Assembly: GCA_035222895.1 (NCBI GenBank)
Contig: JAVYIG010000888.1
Span: 1-64,000, forward strand
Length of the DNA: 64,000 bases
Source: Strongylocentrotus droebachiensis
Taxonomy: Eukaryota; Echinodermata; Echinoidea; Camarodonta; Strongylocentrotidae
Direction: 5' to 3'
In this document: in pieces, positions 14,001 to 25,100 of the stretch
How the letters are laid out: the number at the start of each line of letters is the position of its first letter
Position numbering within the stretch: position 1 is the stretch's first letter
Program-made: the position numbers and the translations under genes
The notes under the pieces: model-generated
Databases searched by the model: none
Told to the model about the DNA's origin: nothing
The model's input: the letters and a program-made list of their open reading frames with translations, nothing else

Positions 14001-16676
14001 TGTATAAACATTGTGAAAGTGTCGCATTTTACGATAAAAGACACCGATTTAGCGAAGATGACGTCATTAGTGTGCTTGCATCAGGGAATTCAAGGTCAAA
14101 ACGTCAATTCAGACACTGATAAGTTATTGGTCGAGCCTTTTTGTTTCCTTTATTCCGACAAAATTATACAATCAGTCAAAACAAGTTTAATACTAGAAGA
14201 AAGCTAACGATTAGTATTTTCATTAACCGCTTGCCCCAAAGTCGCTTGACCACAGTAAAACGAGTGAGAGCTTGCGAGAGCAGCCAAAGTGTGATTGAAA
14301 CTCGCTATTTGCTCTTCTCCAACGCAAAAAGAGAAGACATTGAGCTGGATAAATGTATTTTTTCCGACAAAAGTACAGACAATTTTCATATGGTCTTTTT
14401 ATATTATTATTTATGAAATGTTACCCGAATGACTCCCGGGCGCCCCAATGCTGGAAAGAAACGCACATTTTAGAAAACTTCACTTTTTCATGGAAAAATG
14501 CTTATTTGTTCTATGCACGCAAGTCAGATTGAGCGGATGATACAACGTTTCCATATGTAGATGATTTGAACAATATTTGCCCATCACACTAAAACGGTTT
14601 TGGTACTTTACCACACCAAGCTATAATGACTGAATTTTATTTGTATCATTCTATTCAGAAAGCCCAGATTTATGATATGATGAGGAGTACCACCTTCAAA
14701 TTAAGGTATAGTAGGAGACCAGCCTGTAGGTCCCGTGACCAATCTCTGGGAACAAAGGTTTGAAAGTGTTTTTGTGTTCCCTGATGAATACCGAACAATT
14801 TTGACTTGGGCCCCCCCCCCCCTTGAAAATTCCGGGCATTTTCGTGGGGGGCCAACAAAGGTCAAACAGTGGTCAAAATTCAAATACCTTGACCATGAAC
14901 ATCCAAAATGGCTGCCGTTTCGCTGACAAACATTTAACAACTTCTTATCCATGGGTTACGGGGAATTTCAAGGTTATGGCAACCACTTTTGATTTTAAAA
15001 GTTGCTTAGCTGAATTTGCTCTGTCAGAAAACATATTATTAGACACTAAAATCATGAGAATCGGACGTGTTGGTGAATTTGACCACTAGTCTAAAGTGCA
15101 TTGAACTTTTTGACCATAGCGCCCTCATTTAAGGTCGGAGGTATAACAAACTATACATTTTTGGAATCCTCATGACCAGACGAGTAATTTGATATGCATA
15201 TCGACCTGATTTGAATATATTTGAATTTCGACCCCTGTTTGACCTTTGTTGGCCCCTCACGAAATGCCCGGGATTTTCAAGGGGGCAGCCCAAGCCAAAA
15301 TTGTTTGGTATTCATCAGGGAACACAAAAACACTTTCAAACAAACCTTTGTTCCCCGAGATTGGTCACGGGACCTACAGGCTGGTCTCCTACTAGTAAGC
15401 AATAAGTTTGAAATTGAGTGAGCAAACTAATTGTGTTTGCGCTGTTAATGTCGATGTTGTTATTGTTGTTGTTGCTGTTGTTGTTGTTGGGGGGGGGGGG
15501 CGAATGGATTTTTAAATATTTTTTTAAAGCAGTAGGTCTTACAGAGTTGTGAGTCTCTCTGAACTACTTTTCAAGACCGAGAGCTCGATTTTATGTCACA
15601 CCTTCCCCCACATAAATGCCTTGATCAATGCAAGTCTGTGAAAACTCAATTAGGCGCGCGCGCACACACATTCATACTCACACACCCCCACACACATACA
15701 GAAGGGCTAGAAGGGCGTTAACTCTATGTTGAAGAATACGAAATAACACCCTTTTCTCTCTTAATTTATAGGACTTATTTTAAATCCAAGGGGACTTGGG
15801 ACAGTGACAATTGTCACTGTCCCAAGTCCCCCTTGGATTTAGAATAAATTCTTTGGACTTTCAAATAAGTCCTAGAAATGCATGGCTCTTAAGGACCACT
15901 TACAGGTGCACCAATCGGCCTGTTCGCGTAACATTCAAAGCCGGGAAGCTTCGGGAGCGTCTCGTTCCAGTCTACCATGATCTCAGTCAAGCCCTCGACC
16001 AGATTGGAGTATGCTTCTTCAAATCGCTCATCTAGTAGAAAACCGAAATAAAATGGAGAAAAAAGTAAAAGGGGGAAAGGAATGGATAAACTAACATTCA
16101 TTTGTGGGTCGTTTTTTTCGCGACCTTTTTTTACAGGATAAACTCTAAAATAAGTCATACATTTAAAAAATATATATCAACGATAGGTAAATATATGGAA
16201 GAAAAAAAAGAATTATAGAAAGTTAGAGAAACTGAGAGAACAGAAAAAGATCAAGCGGACATCGAAGCAAAAGAGTAAGAGGACTTAGAAATAAAGAAAT
16301 TAAAAAGAACGAAATTTAAAAGGGTTATTTAGAAGAGAAATATATATTTTTCTTTTCCCTAAAATTTGGTCAATAGATGAATCATCAAGTTGGTCAAATA
16401 TTGAAGGCTATTTCATTGAACAAAACCATTCTCAATTCAAGCCCTGCTCCATTCTAAAGGCGAAAGCCATTACCGTTTTGACTCGACAGAATGATATGAG
16501 ATATATTTCTTTCAGCTGTTCCTAAAAAGATAAACACTATTTTAAAATCATTGTGTAGTGTATACATAGATACAAAAATGGCAAAAGAAATGACCATTAC
16601 CTCCGAGTGCTTGCCAGTAGCTGAGATGGAAAAGTAAAGCCAATAAGAAAATCGAACTCGTCAACGCTCTCGCCAT
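2082..16676 (-). CDS. Phospholipase B-like SGNH lipase, paralog A (14 exons, 446 aa)
   Basis: Exons (5' to 3' on minus): 16676-16601, 16031-15904, 11416-11350, 10740-10682, 10399-10332, 9519-9476, 8821-8713, 8177-7979, 6792-6704, 5662-5587, 5185-5081, 4410-4315, 3034-2966, 2237-2082. All have GT/AG borders, and the 1341 nt join in frame from ATG to TAA. The protein starts with a signal peptide ([15 protein letters not shown]). It carries the SGNH blocks: GDSLS with nucleophile Ser108, a Gly block AANGAGA (111-117), GGNDLC with Asn219, and [10 protein letters not shown] with Asp352/His355. Residues such as [13 protein letters not shown] and EPVG are hallmarks of the membrane-associated PLB1 family, which hydrolyses phospholipid acyl esters at the cell surface. 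Mammalian PLB1 has several such repeats; this has one. The C-terminus has a short hydrophobic run ([10 protein letters not shown]) before DLLRD. All catalytic residues are present, so it is probably active. Start chosen because it gives a signal peptide and matches PLB-B. Confidence 0.92.
3541..3608. repeat. GTG/GAT trinucleotide microsatellite
   Basis: Runs of GGTGGTGGTGATG in the 3'-most-but-one intron region of PLB-A. It encodes only Val/Met low complexity and is not a gene. Confidence 0.9.
4172..4292. mobile_element. Short TIR element (CAGTCAAACCTGTCT family MITE)
   Basis: It begins CAGTCAAACCTGTCTT and ends ATAGACAGGTTTGACT, giving ~15 bp terminal inverted repeats around ~90 bp of internal sequence. 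It sits in a PLB-A intron, only ~23 nt from the donor end of the catalytic His exon (4315-4410). Superfamily is not determined. Confidence 0.7.
5863..6503. mobile_element. Mariner-like non-autonomous element with long TIRs
   Basis: Long imperfect inverted repeats (about 190 bp each: 5863-6060 and ~6311-6503) start with GTGTGAGTCAAAAATAAG and ATGTGAGTCAAAAAAAAG. Both ends are flanked by TA (5861-5862 and 6504-6505), the Tc1/mariner target. No transposase ORF is visible, so this is a MITE-type derivative. It lies in the PLB-A intron between the exons at 6704-6792 and 5587-5662. Confidence 0.75.
12404..12448. repeat. Perfect short hairpin
   Basis: TGTGGTTATCTTGTGGTTT and its exact reverse complement are separated by only two bases (GG), giving a ~20-bp stem. 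It lies just left of the nested element at 12454. Confidence 0.85.
12454..12897. mobile_element. CAGG(G/C)GCGGATC MITE, long copy carrying a zinc-finger fragment
   Basis: The left end CAGGCGAGGATCCACGGGGG and right end CTAGATCCGCCCCTG are inverted repeats. The right ~130 bp, from GTTAATAGATGCCAGG to the end, is nearly identical to the copy at 54979-55253, including the internal palindromes CCGCTTCGCGG and GATGCTCCGCATC. This copy is ~170 bp longer because of the zinc-finger-like segment. Confidence 0.8.
12583..12664 (+). pseudogene. C2H2 zinc-finger gene fragment inside a MITE
   Basis: One frame reads THAGEKPF, the canonical inter-finger linker. After a one-base frame change at about 12604 it reads [20 protein letters not shown], a C-x2-C-x12-H finger start. 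The second His is missing, followed by unrelated sequence to a stop. This is a broken fragment of a zinc-finger gene and not a functional gene. The sister MITE at 54979 lacks it. Confidence 0.75.
13020..13260. other. Non-coding intron stretch with T-run
   Basis: A T-run at 13018-13032 is followed by pyrimidine-rich sequence. ORFs on both strands are short, overlap one another and lack recognisable motifs. I see no supported gene. Confidence 0.6.
13466..13750. repeat. Two-copy direct tandem duplication (~150 bp period)
   Basis: The blocks GGAGTACAAAGAATAATA / GGAGTACAAAGAATGATA, GTGAATGAAATGC, ACAAACACCTGG and TAGTTGATAAACGACTCCG occur twice in the same order about 150 bp apart. It lies within a PLB-A intron. 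Confidence 0.85.
14711..15392. mobile_element. Non-autonomous TIR element, TA-flanked
   Basis: Terminal inverted repeats of ~180 bp begin GTAGGAGACCAGCCTGTAGG on the left; the right end is the reverse complement. TA lies on both sides (14709-14710 and 15393-15394), consistent with a Tc1/mariner-type target. The paired arms include a C-run and a GGTCAAACAGTGGTC block. Short ORFs in the TIRs mirror each other and are not genes. Confidence 0.8.
15452..15502. repeat. TTG microsatellite and G-run
   Basis: A GTTGTTGTTGCTGTTG tract ends in a G11 run. Confidence 0.9.
15769..15874. repeat. Large near-perfect palindrome beside PLB-A exon 2
   Basis: A ~30-bp arm (AAATCCAAGGGGACTTGGGA, continuing CAGTGACA) is followed with almost no loop by its reverse complement, centred at ACAATTGT (~15810). 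Outer TAGGACTTATTT/AAATAAGTCCTA extends the symmetry. It ends ~30 nt from the donor side of exon 15904-16031. Confidence 0.85.
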
Positions 16677-17164
16677 TCTCAAAAATGTGAATGTAATATC
16701 TAAACAAAATGTATATCACGCAGCAAAATAAGTCCTTCGCTGTCAAAGCTTTAATCTATAAATGACACAAACATCTAAATATTCGTAGTGTTTTTGTTTC
16801 TCCGGGCTTCTTTAAACGCCTCAAAAGAATCCTTAAATGAGGCTCACTATCTATGCAAATATCATAAACGGCACTTGGTGCCTTAATGACCATTACGAGA
16901 TACGAGCTACCTATACCAATCGATTTAATTGGTACATAAATTATTACGTGACCTGGGTTAGTGACGTCTTCATCACAATCTACATAACATGCAAACTTTT
17001 CTTTGTAACGACAGTCTGTATCTAGGTCACCGACCCTGCCCCCCAGAATGCCTTTTTAAAAAATCAAACATGCATTTTAAAGATAAATTTCTGGCCATGC
17101 GACTGTATTATGAAAGAATCTGTCTGTAAACAATTGGAAAGGTCAATTTTGCAGCGCATACGAT

Positions 17165-18850
17165 TGGTGCCTCATCGTAAAGATAAGAAATTGACTCTGT
17201 ACACTGAAATATGTAAATGGGACTACACAAGCATGTGGCATGAAAGTTTTGTCTAAATATTTCAAGTATACTAGTATCGCCATAATATGTCAAACATGAG
17301 GGCATTTCAATAACCATCCTTTTCTGGCGACGATTGAGTATAAAACGTCTCTACACTATCATGAGGGGAATGAAAAAGCTCCCAAATTATTTTCACTTTT
17401 CCAAGAACTCAACCTTCTCTTTAACTAGACGCGCGGCCAAATTTAAAAACGATATGACATGATTAATCATTCTTTCATGTTTCAATATTGTATTTCTCCG
17501 CTTTTACGTTAGACAGGGCCGGAATAACTAAGTAGGCTAGAACACTCGTTTATTTTATGTGAAGGGCAAAATTGATGTTTGTTTTGGACTTAGCCTTATT
17601 CAGCGTACTAATTACCAAACTATGAGCGCAAAACGCAAGCTATGTTTTCAAGATAAGACCTGCATATTTCGGTAGCGTAGAAAACATATATATGTGTAGC
17701 TACAAAGTACATGTTTAAATTGTTAATGTAATAGTAAGTAAATTTGGATCGTAACATATTAATGCTCCACCCCCCCCCCCAAAAAAAAAAAAAAAAAAAA
17801 ATCCTATCTCTATCCCTCTATCCCTCTCTCTTTCTCTCTCTCCCTTTTCTGTCTGTCTGTCTCTTGTTTTCGTTTACTTGTTCATGGGTCCCTCTCTGTG
17901 TGTCTCTTTCTCTGTGTCTCTTTTTCTGTCTGTCTCTCTCCCTCTCCCTCTTTCCTTTTATCTCTTCCCCGATTTCTAAAAGTACTTCTTTCTGTGTCTC
18001 GTTCATGTTTTTTACTTTCTATAACGTGTCTGGTCTTTCTTTTCTTTTTTTTTGTCTACATTGGTAAAAAAAAAAGGGGGGAAACAAAGATTCACTGACC
18101 TCAGTGAGGATCAATGTGGGACGCGATAGGTATGTCGGGATGGATGATTGTAACGTGGCTCAGGAAAATTATCAATTATGTTCCATGGTCTGATCTCCTA
18201 TATCTTTATCTATCGTAATAAGTGCTTACATCGAAAGATTTTGGGATTTATCGGGCGAAAAGAAAATTTATTGCGATAGATTTGTTGATATTATGTTACA
18301 ACGTTCAAGTGGTATATTATCATGGATATAGCTTACATTATTGTAATGTCTAATCTTGCCAATGTCTCTTGACTTTAATTCGTGAAGAGACAGGAAGGTG
18401 GCACCCCCCCCCCCCCTCCCCCGGTGAAGTATAACACTTGAGGCTACACGAGTACAATGGCCCACAGGGTATTGCAAATAAAGGAACATATACAATAGAC
18501 AGTGCTCTTTACTTCAGTTTAATTCTGCATGAATATAAATCACTCAGATATAAAAAAAATCTTTTTATGTACATTAAGTTTTATGTAAGATTTTATGATT
18601 GAGCGTACTCTTCAATTTATTAGTTCAATTGATAAGTGTCATTTAAGCTTTTTCTTTATCATTGTACATTATCCGTATACTTTGAGTGTATTCTTAAAGC
18701 TTCACAATGCCTTAATTTGCAGTGATCATGATAACAATAATTCAATTGCAACAAGCATGAGGAGTATGCGAAGAGATTTCGCCATTCTATGATCTTGATA
18801 TGCAGTACATGATCAATGATAACGAAATATTGATATTCCCAAACCATCGT
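17165..18850. repeat. Non-coding duplicated segment, copy 2 (downstream of PLB-B)
   Basis: Matches 82-1690 in order and orientation, including the C/A-run plus CT tract at 17770-17970. Compared with copy 1 it has an extra block near 17297-17352 and other small indels. Confidence 0.85.
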
Positions 18851-19195
18851 GTTTCTTTCTTGTTTCCTTGGTAAATTTATAATGGAAAGGTCAATATTGA
18901 ATTCTATCTCATTACCCATTATGATAGATAAATTCAGGCTTTTTATTTTGCCTTTCGTGTTTACTCTATCACCAACTATTCTGCGTTCCATAATGTAACT
19001 CAGCCCATAGGTTATCTATTTTACGAACAAAATTGTAAGCGGAAATTGTAGAATTATTACACCGTTTAATTCTATAAAACTTAGATAGTCATCTAGTCAA
19101 CATGAATACAGTTTTTCTAACCTTATCCAAGCCCAGTAATTGAATAACATCAACTTTTTTCTATGTTAGATATGCTCAATGTAAAATCAAATGTA

Positions 19196-19201
19196 TTTAT
19201 T
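19196..19201 (-). promoter_or_regulatory. Candidate polyadenylation signal of PLB-B
   Basis: AATAAA on the minus strand ~90 nt downstream of the PLB-B stop codon. Confidence 0.4.
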
Positions 19202-19290
19202 TAAAGTTGCTCACATCAGCTATTCTGTAAGTTGTTATTTGTACAATTTTTTGTGAAACATGGTTTATAATAATCGTGCAATTGTTGATA

Positions 19291-22200
19291 TCAGTGACGA
19301 GCAGCTAAAATGAGGGTTGCTAAGGCAACCGTTACCATGGATACCATTCCACCATCCATCGCTCGGGTTGATGCACTTGTCGTTGCTGGTTGTGTTGGTT
19401 CCCCAAACTCAGGTCTGCTATTCACATTGGTGTAGATATACTGGAATTCCTGGTAAAACAAAATTTATAGGAAAAATATAATCGGGTTTAGAGACACCAT
19501 TTTTCTTAGTTTACATTTTTAAGGGTGAACGTGACTAAATTGGTCACTACTCCGAAGGTCTGTAACTGTTTCAGAAGCTTTACTGAATATTTCCTTTTGA
19601 AAAGTTCAATGTCGGGTTAAGAGGCACAATTTGTCTTAGTTTACATTTGTTTAAAAGGGGAACGTGGCTGAATTGGTCACAACTCTGCAGATCTGTAACT
19701 GTTTCAGAAGCTTTGCTGTATATTTCCTTTTGAAAAGTTCAATGCGTTCAAAGACAAAATGTAGGCTTTCAAGACTGGGTTGGTATTCACACTAGGGCAA
19801 ATAATCTTCCGAACACAATTATTACTAAAAAGAGTTTAAAGGCACTCTTTAATTATTTTTTGTCTGATTTTTATTTTAAAAATTACTTGATTTCACGTTC
19901 ATTTGGTAAGATAGTTGAGGAAGATGTTGAATAATGCATATGCCTCAAGCAGCTTGCGAAGCGATGTTGTGAATTGTTAAGTGAAACGAAGAAAAATTAG
20001 TATTTCTGTATGGCCATGCATTTTCTGTATACCTGTGTATTCACACTGTCTGTCGTAAAACTGCACAGAGGAGAACGGATTTTTTTTTTTTTTTTTTGGG
20101 GGGGGGGGATATTTTTTAAGGGAATCATTTGATAGATCAAGAGTGATGTAGGTTCATTGAGAGTTTAGGATTCTTAGGATGTAACATGTAGTCCTAAATA
20201 GTTTCACCTACCAGAGATGGACAAGTTATGTCGATTTTATCTGCAGACCAAGAGGTAGCCTTTGCACCGACAGGTTCCATCTGTATTTGGATATAATTTT
20301 CAAAAAATTGAATCAATTATATAAACATACATAGCACAATAGCACAATGTTTAATACCTTAAAGGTACTATGTCCCATTTGCAGGCCCAAAAAATGAAAA
20401 AGTTAAATTCCAACTGCATTTGAAAGATAATACTAATTTAGAACTTCCCTAAAAAAGGTGGGGCTTGAAAACGTCTTCAAGTGGGAAAATAACGACTATT
20501 AGTTGTCAAATCGACTTTAGGGCTATAGAGCCCAAAAGTAATAGTCTTGATTTTCAGACAATTGTACCGAATGGTCATACGTTTAATGCTGCGCAAAGAT
20601 TCAATCAGTTTAGTCTTGGCCATCACAAGATGTGGGTTATTGATGTAGACAAATGCTCATGTACCCTTTACAACTCTTTTCATGTATGTTATTACCAAAC
20701 AAGAAAAAAGCCAGTCAGTCACTCAATAGTGTCTGACAGTGAAGTCTAGCAAGTAAACGGGTTTCCTTGCATAATTTGAATATGAGGACACTGCTAACGT
20801 TAAAAATTTCACAGATAGGATATTACATGACATATTCATAATTCCTGCAAATTTCTACAGAATTTGAGGTTGGCTGCAAAAGGGACATAGTACCTTTAAA
20901 AGCAACAAAGTAAAATGAAATATTACTAATACAATGCAATACAATACAATTGAGTTGTAAACTATAGTAAACTATAACTGATTAAAAAGGTGGGTTTTGA
21001 GAAGGGTTTTGAATGATTCGATGGATGGGGCATTTTGAATATGGAGTGGGGGTTTGTTCCAGAGGGCGGGGGCAATCGATGAAAAGGCACGGTCACCATA
21101 ACGGGTTTTTGTTCGTGGGCCGTGAATTAATTGCATGGAGGAAGATGAACGGAGGGATCTGGCAGAAGAGGAGGATCGAAGGGAGACTAGGTCAAGAAGA
21201 TATTTAGGGGCAAGTTTATGTGTTATTTTGTACGAAAGAAGTAGGATTTTGAAAGTAATGCGAGAATGAACCGGTAGCCAATGAAGTGAGCGAAGAACGG
21301 GTGATATATGGTCATATTTCCTACTTAATGTGATCAATCTAGCTGCTGAATTTTGGATGCGCTGGAGAGGAGATATATTATGAGAAATTGGGAGGCCGGC
21401 AAGGAGGGAGTTGCAAGAGTCCAGATGGGAGGAGACGAAGGCGTGGACAAGTCTTTCACCGGAGGCTTTGTCAAGCAGTCGCCTGATCTTTCCAATTTTG
21501 TAGATGCCCCAAGATGCAGATTTGCAGACGTCTTTGATGTGCTTTTGAAGAGTAAGGTGTTTGTCCAATGTAATGCCCAGGTCTCTAACATATTCAGAGG
21601 TCTTTGAATAGACCTAGATAGAGGTCCACTAGACTATAATCATAGTCGTACCATAGATTATATTTAGTGGTGTATTTACGATCATTAGTGTGACTGGCCT
21701 CGTAGGCTCGAAGTCATTAAATGTATGGGTATGGAAATGCCTTCAATCAATGCTCGCAGTTGAATACAAAACTCATCGGTTTGAGGGGCAACCACTTCTG
21801 TTCTGAATGTAACATAAGTTTGCAATATTGCAATGTTTCTCCTGACGCCATTGTCAACTATATACTACGCGGTCTATTGGAATCCTGCGATATATAGCCT
21901 TGGGGTAGTCCATCGGGTTTAATTCGATCCTGGCCGTGATAGACGCATTGTGGCAAAACCAACATCATACTTATCCCGCTATACAATGCCAACTGTTAAT
22001 GTTTACCTGATATGATTGTGTCATATGTTGTGATTTTTCTCTCTACTAGGGTGCCCACATTGTTTACTAATGATATATGTAACACGCTTACATGCAGAGT
22101 GTGCGATTGATTCGATATAATTCTAGTTTTCCGACTTACCATGTTTTTCCAAAGTTCAAGACCACCTTGGGCGTGGCCCTTGGCGCTGAAATGGAAGCAG

Positions 22201-25061
22201 TCTGGCGCAAAGTAGGAGAAATCAGGATCACCGTTCTAATAGGAAGTGGTGGGAAGCATAACGAGAACAATTTTGTTGTGGAAGCTTCGTATGCCCAAAG
22301 AAACCTAAATAGTAATCACATTTCCTTAATAACTATATTGCAATAATACAAGAAGCAAACTTTAAATGACGTATTGAAAAGGTGATGTGAACATAATTAA
22401 TGAACATCCATATGAACAAAATCATTTTAGAAAGCCAATTTAAAATTCTGTCGCCATCTTTTCTGTCGCCATGTTTCCATGTATACGAATCGGAGATTTT
22501 AGGGCTGTATACATAGTCAGTATAAGTAAAAAATTAAAGAAAATAAAAATTCGATTTATTTGGCCAGTGGAGAGCTTGGATACAATAGTTATAATAGTAC
22601 TGGTATACCATTCACATGTTGGAGTTACCAAGTGGACAAAACCAACACAAGCAAAGAAAATGAAGGGGGTGGGGGTAAGTATTTTACATTATCCGACAAT
22701 CACACACTTTTCTATCTTTTTTCACTTATTCTTTTCTCCCCTCCCACATATTTTCCCCAATTACTGAAAGGGAGGGGCGTTTACACCCCTCCACATAGCC
22801 CCTTATAGCTACACCCGTGATCTTACCTCTGTGAGTGGAACTTCTGTGTTATGTAAGAAAGGCTGTAACACAACTGTAAAATCTTCCTTATCGTCATATT
22901 GCCCGTTTGTTATTGACTCTTCTAGCACGACCTAAAAAGACAAATGAGAGAGAAAATCAATTTTTCATTATGGCGCCTAGAATTGCCCTTTGAAGTTTGA
23001 AATTTATTTGTTCCACATTTACATTTAACAAAAATCAGATTGATACAAATTGTAGAGTAACAAAATAAAACGGGTACTTAACTGAAATGAAGGGTAATGG
23101 ACGGTAAATAGCAAAGTGTTTCGAGCGAAGTGTAGATGCAACATTCAGTATACAAAAAATGTTAAATGTGAGGAGCCTAAATAATAAGCAAAGTTTGTAC
23201 AAGATCAGCCTCCTGTGAAGAGTGTTATCATAAAGTCTGATCATTATTCAGTAAAATTACGAAACAGTACAGTTGTAGTACCGAGTTCAAGATATGTACA
23301 AGGAGAACAATTGGGGTACATTGGGGTGCAATAATTTACGAGAATGAGAACATTTGTTTTTACATTATGTCACAAATGATATGCTTAATGCTATTATTTC
23401 CCACGGGCATGTATCAAATCCTTGTATTTGTGGCTTCGTCTTTTGCTCATATACTGCTTATCCCCGCCCGATCTTAACTCTCATTCTTGAACAAATTTCG
23501 GAGATTTCTTATCAATGATAAATTCGTGTGGAATCATGATCCATTTTTCAGTCTGCCACGCGTCATAGGAAAACTTCTCGAAACTGTTTAAGATTAGCAC
23601 CTTTCTTATAAGATTGTGCCTTATATAAATTATGTTAGAGTAGTCTACTTTAACATGTCGTAAAAAAAATTGTTTAATTTTTAATATTTTATTCTTTTAT
23701 TTTTCCTCTCATTGGATGGAACACCGTAAATATATTAATTATTAAAACCATACACGTAAATGAAAATATATAATTAAGAATAACAATACTAAATTAAATT
23801 ATCAAAATAATTAAGAAATAATAACTAGGAACGCTGGACACGTAGAATATATATCACAAAATGAATTATCTAATTAAAGTTTCAAATGATGACTAAATTG
23901 GTTTTAATATTTTACTCACTTGATACGTTTTCTGTAGATTATCAAAGTTGGCTCGCTCATCAGGGGTTAAAAACAATGCACATGGACAGAACGCCCTACA
24001 GTGAACAGAGAAAGTGGGTGAAGTTTATCAAGTTTGGGAGATACAATCCTACTTCTATACCAAGGGTTTGTTAGAAATGATGCTAACAAAATGCGACTTT
24101 TTTTATTTTGTACCTTGATAACAGGCTGATTAAAGCTGTATTTGCATCCTTTCTTGGGTAAATTTCCGAGTGCCCCTTGTACCCCTTTTACTCAATATCA
24201 AGAAATTGTTCATTAAAAACACTGTGTATTTAAGGTAGACAATGAAAGTTTAGATATGCCATATCTGAACAATCTGACCCCCATCCAATTCAAAATTTCC
24301 GTCATCAATTCTAATATTTTCGCTAAATAAATCTTTATTTTTCGTTGATCCTTTTTTCTTCAGAACCCCTGTAAGTATATTCATCTGAGGACATCTTTGT
24401 TTACTGCAAAAAGTTTTGGCAATATCGTTGGCATTTGTTTTCTGATTACCACCCCGTACATAGTTGATTAGAGACGCCCCTTTTTATGATATCAATTTAG
24501 TAATATGAACTTACCATTGGAATATATCACATATTGGGCCCCTCAATTTCTCAACTTCAGAAACTCGAATCGTACCTATGACATTAACTATCGTGCGTGG
24601 CATCTGTAATGACAAGAACAATTTTGATCGACGAAATTATTGTAATTTTGGGTTTTAGCACCCCTTGATCATCGATATCATCATCATCATCATTATTATT
24701 ACAAGTCAAAATCAATTTAACGTAATCTGTCAAAAGAATGTTTGTATTAATAAATACGGACTCAGTTTACGAAAAAGGTAGCAACCCCCCATAACAAGTT
24801 TTACTTTTGTTTTAGCGCTCCTGAATATTCGATATTATCCTTATCATTATCATTAATATTTACAAGTCGAAACCAATTCATCTAAATCTATCCAAAAAAG
24901 TGGTATTAATAAATAGGGAATCAATTCTCGAAAAGGGAAGCAACCTTCCATAGAAAGTTTACCTGAGCTATAATAGCAAACAAATTTGAGGAACAGATAG
25001 TTGGAAGTTTCACGAAATTATACAATGATAACAGGAGTCTTGCAATTTGGAAAACAAGCCC

Positions 25062-25100
<39 letters not shown>

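Larger units (their letters stand above)
11417..15903. other. Large PLB-A intron filled with repeats
   Basis: A 4.5 kb intron between PLB-A exons 3 and 2. It contains the nested MITEs (12094-12937), a tandem duplication (13466-13750), a TIR element (14711-15392) and a palindrome (15769-15874). I saw no further PLB exon, and the PLB-B intron at the same place (32387-34070) is much shorter. Confidence 0.8.
16677..19290. other. Intergenic region between PLB-A 5' end and PLB-B 3' end
   Basis: It holds the presumptive PLB-A promoter (no clear TATA box seen) and the second copy of the 1.6 kb duplicated segment (17165-18850). No supported coding exon. Confidence 0.75.

Noticed and set aside
21013..21607. 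Plus-strand ORFs opposite the RT fragment
   Set aside because: Shadows of the minus-strand reverse-transcriptase frame; no own motif.
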